DNA of 64,000 nucleotides from Pseudomonadales bacterium (GTDB lineage Bacteria; Pseudomonadota; Gammaproteobacteria; Pseudomonadales; Porticoccaceae). Numbering within the stretch: position 1 is the first letter of the stretch; each line of letters opens with the position of its first letter. The translations under genes and the position numbers were made by a program. Location of the stretch: positions 868,001 to 932,000 of the forward strand of contig JACKOF010000001.1 of NCBI GenBank assembly GCA_024234435.1, read 5' to 3'. The notes under the pieces are model-generated. The model saw only the letters and a list, made by a program, of their open reading frames with translations. It made no database searches and was not told where the DNA came from. Shown here in pieces: positions 60,545-64,000 of the stretch.

Positions 60545-62095
60545 ATGAATGATCATCTGAATGCTGACGAGTCGGAACATAAGTTAAATCTGCGTCATCT
60601 TGAGCTAAAGGATTATGCTGATCTGAAAGAAGTGATGGATCAGGTGTATCCAGGCTTGGGAGGCGCCTGGCCTGAGAAGAAATACCGCGCACAGCTGGCA
60701 GTATTTCCCGAAGGACAGATAGGCATTGAAGATCATGGCAAAATTATTGCTGCAGCCTTCTCTGTCATTGTTGATTACGAAAAGTTTGGTGATCATCACA
60801 CCTATGATGAAATTACCGGTGATGCTTATTTGACGACCCACGATCCGCAGGGAGATGTACTTTACGGTGTTGATGTGTTCGTCTCGCCGGCATATCACGG
60901 TATGCGTCTGGGACGGCGCTTGTATGAGGCAAGGAAAGAGTTGTGTCAGAGCCTGAACCTTAAATCGATAGTGGCTGGTGGTCGCATTCCCAATTATCAG
61001 GGGTATGCAAATGAAATGTCACCGCAAAAATACATTGAGAAGGTCAAGAAAAAGGAAATCTACGACCCTATTCTTACGTTTCAGCTGTCCAACGACTTTG
61101 AAGTAAAGCGGGTTCTGAAAGACTATTTGCCAGAGGATGAAGAGTCCAAAGGTTATGCCACCTTACTTGAGTGGAATAACCTCTATTATGACAAGTCAAA
61201 AACACCTTTGATCGGTGCACCGCGCAGTTCAGCCAGAATAGGTTGTGTGCAGTGGCAAATGCGGCCGATGAAGTCGGTTGATGATTTGATCCAGCAGGTA
61301 GAGTTTTTCATCGACGCACTGTCTGACTATCAGTGTGACCTGGCATTGTTACCGGAATTTTTTAATGCACCTTTAATGGGGCTTGAGAACCATGTTAATT
61401 CTATTAATTCCATTAAGGCGCTGGCTGAATTTACAGAAGAAATTGTTGAGGCGATTTCAAAACTGGCGGTTAGCTACAATATCAATATTATCGCCGGGTC
61501 AATGCCTGTTATTGAAGATGACGAGCTCTACAATGTAGCCTATTTCTGTCGGCGTGATGGGACCCTGGAAACCCAGTATAAAATTCACCCCACACCTCAT
61601 GAAAAGAGGGCCTGGATTATGCAGGGCGGGGATGCGTTAAGAGTGTTTGATACCGATTTTGGCAAAATAGGTATCCTGATCTGCTATGACGTGGAGTTCC
61701 CCGAATTGGCCCGCTTGCAGTCAGAGCATGGCATGCAAATATTGTTTGTGCCTTTTTGGACGGACACAAAAAATGCCTACTTGCGAGTGCGTTGCTGTGC
61801 TCAGGCCAGAGCGATAGAAAATGAGTGTTATGCGGTGATAACCGGAAGTGTTGGCAATTTACCGAAAGTGGACGGTGCCGATATTCAATATGCCCAGTCG
61901 GCAGTGTTTTCCCCGTCAGACTTTTCTTTCCCGCACGATGCGATTATGGCGGAAACAACGCCGAATACTGAAATGACATTAATTGTTGATCTTGACCTCG
62001 ACATACTGAACAAATTGCAGAATGAAGGTTCGGTTAGGAACTACCTCGATCGCCGACGGGATCTGTACAAAATTTCATGGTTTGGTAAGGAATAA
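60545..62095 (+). CDS. GNAT acetyltransferase fused to a carbon-nitrogen hydrolase (nitrilase superfamily)
   Basis: 516 residues. Residues about 12-200 are a GNAT domain: LNLRHLELKDYADLKEVMDQVYPG, VFVSPAYHGMRLGRRLYEARKEL (acetyl-CoA loop, blocks) and SIVAGGRIPNYQGYA. Residues about 225-515 are a nitrilase-type amidohydrolase with triad E271 (LLPEFF), K346 (YKIHP) and C380 (ILICYDVEFPE). GAGGAAA lies eight bases before ATG 60545; the ATG at 60540 runs into a stop at once. It is 21 bp after the glutathionylspermidine gene, so the three genes from 57776 form one operon. Acetylation and amide hydrolysis of an amine such as a polyamine conjugate fits the context but is inference. Confidence 0.9.
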   Translation: MNDHLNADESEHKLNLRHLELKDYADLKEVMDQVYPGLGGAWPEKKYRAQLAVFPEGQIGIEDHGKIIAAAFSVIVDYEKFGDHHTYDEITGDAYLTTHDPQGDVLYGVDVFVSPAYHGMRLGRRLYEARKELCQSLNLKSIVAGGRIPNYQGYANEMSPQKYIEKVKKKEIYDPILTFQLSNDFEVKRVLKDYLPEDEESKGYATLLEWNNLYYDKSKTPLIGAPRSSARIGCVQWQMRPMKSVDDLIQQVEFFIDALSDYQCDLALLPEFFNAPLMGLENHVNSINSIKALAEFTEEIVEAISKLAVSYNINIIAGSMPVIEDDELYNVAYFCRRDGTLETQYKIHPTPHEKRAWIMQGGDALRVFDTDFGKIGILICYDVEFPELARLQSEHGMQILFVPFWTDTKNAYLRVRCCAQARAIENECYAVITGSVGNLPKVDGADIQYAQSAVFSPSDFSFPHDAIMAETTPNTEMTLIVDLDLDILNKLQNEGSVRNYLDRRRDLYKISWFGKE

Positions 62096-62253
62096 AGTTT
62101 ACCGTGCGGCACCTTGATAATGCCTGGAGACATGTTGTTTCAGGTATCATCAGGCGTTGGGCTTTCCTTTGGATATCAATCAGGTATCAGCAGAGCAAAA
62201 GGATAAGTGGGGGAAAACACCGATGTGGTAAAGCCCTGCCGTGTGAGGGCGCC

Positions 62254-62715
62254 TTACGATTTTCCCTCATTATTCTCTATTTCCCCCTTTTTATCCGTTT
62301 CCTGAAAGGTGGGAAAGGATGAAGCATACCGGTTTATCCACTCCTTGGCCGCATCTTCAACAGTTAAGTGCCGACCGTGACGTTCTTGAATGTATTTTCG
62401 GTAGCTTTCGATGTGGCATATCTGTTCTACCATTCTGATCCGGTAGGTTTCCATCAGGTCGGTAAACCGAACGCCGATGATAAATCGGTTAGCCTGTTTT
62501 CGACACCACTCCACCCGTGCCGCTGACAGTTCTATCATAGGCTTTAAACAAGGGATTCGCAGTTCTACAGTAGTGCCCGGCTCAACAGCTACATCTGAAA
62601 CAAAAGCAATACCACCGTGACTCACATCTTTTGCCGGGGATGTTTTGTAACTACTGCCCGGAGAGATGCGAACCTCAATCGGTATATTGGATGGATGGCG
62701 GATAAACTGCCGCAT
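62254..62715 (-). CDS. PilZ-domain protein (c-di-GMP receptor)
   Basis: 153 residues. The N-terminal arginine motif RQFIRHPSN (RxxxR) and DVSHGGIAF (D/NxSxxG) are both intact, as required for c-di-GMP binding. The domain ends with RFIIGVRFTD, and a C-terminal helical extension of about 55 residues follows. A stand-alone PilZ receptor. It faces away from the Anbu operon (convergent, with 158 bp between). It is a possible target of the GGDEF-EAL protein at 730 and other cyclases. Confidence 0.9.
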   Translation of the reverse strand: MRQFIRHPSNIPIEVRISPGSSYKTSPAKDVSHGGIAFVSDVAVEPGTTVELRIPCLKPMIELSAARVEWCRKQANRFIIGVRFTDLMETYRIRMVEQICHIESYRKYIQERHGRHLTVEDAAKEWINRYASSFPTFQETDKKGEIENNEGKS

Positions 62716-62911
62716 ATATCGAGATCCATTTGTTATTTTGATTATTTTTCAATATGTGCTGTCGCTTGTGTAAGGTTAGGCGTTAACGGGAAAAAGTAAA
62801 CATTAGTAGACTTTGTTACAATTTTCTCAATTCATATTATTTTTATGGTATAAAGTTAAAATAATTCACATTTTTGCGTGTTCTTGAAAATAACTAGAAG
62901 AAGGTCCTGCG

Positions 62912-63604
62912 ATGTCTACTCCAAACCCTCATTTTGAAAAAATCGGCGCCTGGTCCGGTGTAATTTTTATTATTTTATTCAGTATAGGCTGGTGGCCTGT
63001 TGCCGGGTTTTTACCGCCGCCTGACCCCACCGCAACCGGTGAACAGATCGCTGAATTTTACCAGTCGAATACCTGGGGTATTCGCGCCGGTCTGTTGCTT
63101 GCGGCTGTCAGCTGTACTTTTTACTACCCCTGGGTAGCTGCTATTTCCGCCCAGATGAAGCGCATTGAGGGTGTAAACCCGGTGTATACCTGGACCCAGT
63201 TGGTAGGTGGTGCTACAGGTGCATTCATTATCTATCTTCCAATGTTGATTTGGATGGTGGTGTCTTTTCGGACAGACCGGGATCCGGATGCATTATTGTT
63301 AATGAACGATTTTGGCTGGCTGTTATTCACAACAACGCTGGCACCGTTTCTGGCTCAGAACATCGCGATTGCACTGGCGATTCTTTCGGATAAGAGTGCA
63401 AAGCCCGTATTCCCGAGATGGGTTGGGTTTTATAACTTGGCTGTGACAACTCTATTTTTGCCAGCGGGGCTTATCATCTTCTTTAAAGCAGGGCCGTTTG
63501 CCTGGGATGGCATGTTGTCTTTCTGGGTGCCCTTGACAGACTTCTTTATCTGGATGATTGTGATGACCTATTTCCTGTTCAAGGCTGGTCGTCAAGAGAG
63601 CTGA
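62912..63604 (+). CDS. Unknown multi-pass membrane protein
   Basis: 230 residues with about six hydrophobic segments (from IFIILFSIGWWPVAGF to FFIWMIVMTYFLF). Notable motifs are GFLPPPDPTATGEQIAEFYQSNTWGIRAGLLL and YYPWVAAISAQMKRIEG (in part), a pattern I associate with uncharacterised membrane proteins often seen near lipid or sterol catabolic genes in Actinobacteria and marine gammaproteobacteria; this memory is uncertain. The 195 bp upstream are AT-rich and hold TATGGTATAAAG, a possible promoter. A terminator follows at 63633. Confidence 0.75.
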   Translation: MSTPNPHFEKIGAWSGVIFIILFSIGWWPVAGFLPPPDPTATGEQIAEFYQSNTWGIRAGLLLAAVSCTFYYPWVAAISAQMKRIEGVNPVYTWTQLVGGATGAFIIYLPMLIWMVVSFRTDRDPDALLLMNDFGWLLFTTTLAPFLAQNIAIALAILSDKSAKPVFPRWVGFYNLAVTTLFLPAGLIIFFKAGPFAWDGMLSFWVPLTDFFIWMIVMTYFLFKAGRQES

Positions 63605-63632
63605 TATTGAGTAGCTCTAAGATTCGCTTAAA

Positions 63633-63661
63633 AAAAGGGGCTGATTTTTCAGCCCCTTTTT
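63633..63661. terminator. Bidirectional intrinsic terminator
   Basis: AAAAGGGGCTGA-TTTT-TCAGCCCCTTTT: a 12-bp stem with a 4-nt loop and A/T runs on both sides, between the convergent membrane-protein gene and the MMPL-like gene. Confidence 0.9.
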
Positions 63662-63676
63662 ATTTTACTTTGTTAG

Positions 63677-64000
63677 TTATATCTCCTTGTGCGTGTCAGG
63701 ATCGCTTTCTTTTCCAAATGGTTTAACAGCCATTAATAAGGCGGGCATAAACAGCAGGTCTGCTATCAGGGCAACGGCAATTGACAGGCTTAACAGTAAA
63801 CCAAAGCTGGTAATGACCTGCATGTCCGAAAGCATATAGCAGGAGAACGCGCCAATCAGAATCAAGGTTGTGATAATAAGCGCTGGTCCCACATCTCGCA
63901 TCGCCAGTGTCATCGCCTTTTGGTAATTGCCGGTAAGGAAGAACTGTCGCCGAAAGCGAGTCACCAGGTGAATGCTATCGTCAACAGCGATGCCTATGGC
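63677..64000 (-). CDS. MMPL/RND-family transporter, C-terminal fragment (cut by window edge)
   Basis: The frame is open to the right edge, so at least 107 residues of the C-terminus are visible, read from 64000. It has AIGIAVDDSIHLVTRFRRQF (GxxxDD of MMPL/RND helix 4-like segment), two or three hydrophobic helices (VGPALIITTLILIGAFSCYML, VITSFGLLLSLSIAVALIADLLFMPALLM), and a short charged tail ending DTHKEI. This is the hydrophobe/amphiphile efflux or lipid-transport (MMPL-like) C-terminal membrane domain. The apparent internal ATG at 63964 is not the true start. Confidence 0.88.
   Translation of the reverse strand, partial: AIGIAVDDSIHLVTRFRRQFFLTGNYQKAMTLAMRDVGPALIITTLILIGAFSCYMLSDMQVITSFGLLLSLSIAVALIADLLFMPALLMAVKPFGKESDPDTHKEI

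Overview
The window looks like chromosome of a free-living, probably marine gammaproteobacterium with about 50% G+C. Evidence: the order alaS - lysC - csrA - tRNA-Ser as in Pseudomonas, a ribosome modulation factor gene (rmf, typical of Gammaproteobacteria), prfB-lysS, a LexA-boxed recA, tamA-tamB, ldtD-mepK-like cell wall genes and a PEP-CTERM protein. Placement near the Cellvibrionales/Spongiibacteraceae is a guess from gene content and was not tested.

Layout. 1-3.2 kb: two-component and c-di-GMP signalling genes (tail of a receiver protein, a CheY-like regulator, and an HPt-REC-REC-GGDEF-EAL protein). 3.5-16.7 kb: a catabolic cluster, all on the plus strand, with nitroreductase, acyl-CoA dehydrogenase, APH-type kinase, VOC protein, two acyl-CoA ligases, TetR regulator, two SDRs, an alpha-methylacyl-CoA racemase-like enzyme and a PQQ/haem alcohol dehydrogenase. 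It looks built to activate and oxidise a methyl-branched and/or hydroxylated acid or alcohol. Two operator-like palindromes lie before its first gene and before the racemase gene. 16.7-18.8 kb: a methyltransferase, a YjdM/PhnA zinc-ribbon protein and a solo ParA. 18.9-26.1 kb (minus strand): a complete MoxR-Bat operon.

26.2-44.8 kb is mostly housekeeping: pyrD, rmf, rlmKL, a glutaredoxin-like protein, a PEP-CTERM protein, prfB (with its programmed +1 frameshift), lysS, pncC, recA, a sterol-desaturase-family hydroxylase, a DUF4126 protein, recX, an M23 peptidase, a Trm112-like protein, a HIT protein, alaS, lysC and csrA. 44.9-45.5 kb holds one intact tRNA-Ser(GCT) with two 145-bp tandem repeats upstream, each starting with the first 22 nt of the tRNA, and a 49-bp duplication of the tRNA 3' end plus terminator stem downstream.

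45.5-57.4 kb (minus strand): a small exported charged-repeat protein, a dicarboxylate/amino acid symporter, tamB-tamA, a CNNM/CorC protein, and an operon of an L,D-transpeptidase, an M15 peptidase carrying an EF-hand-like loop, and a small unknown protein. 57.8-62.1 kb: a three-gene operon of an Anbu proteasome-like protease, a glutathionylspermidine synthetase/amidase and a GNAT-nitrilase fusion. This is the best candidate here for an undescribed system. 62.2-64 kb: a PilZ protein, a membrane protein of unknown function and the C-terminus of an MMPL/RND transporter that runs off the window.

All functional calls come from reading motifs and remembered family features. No database search was run.
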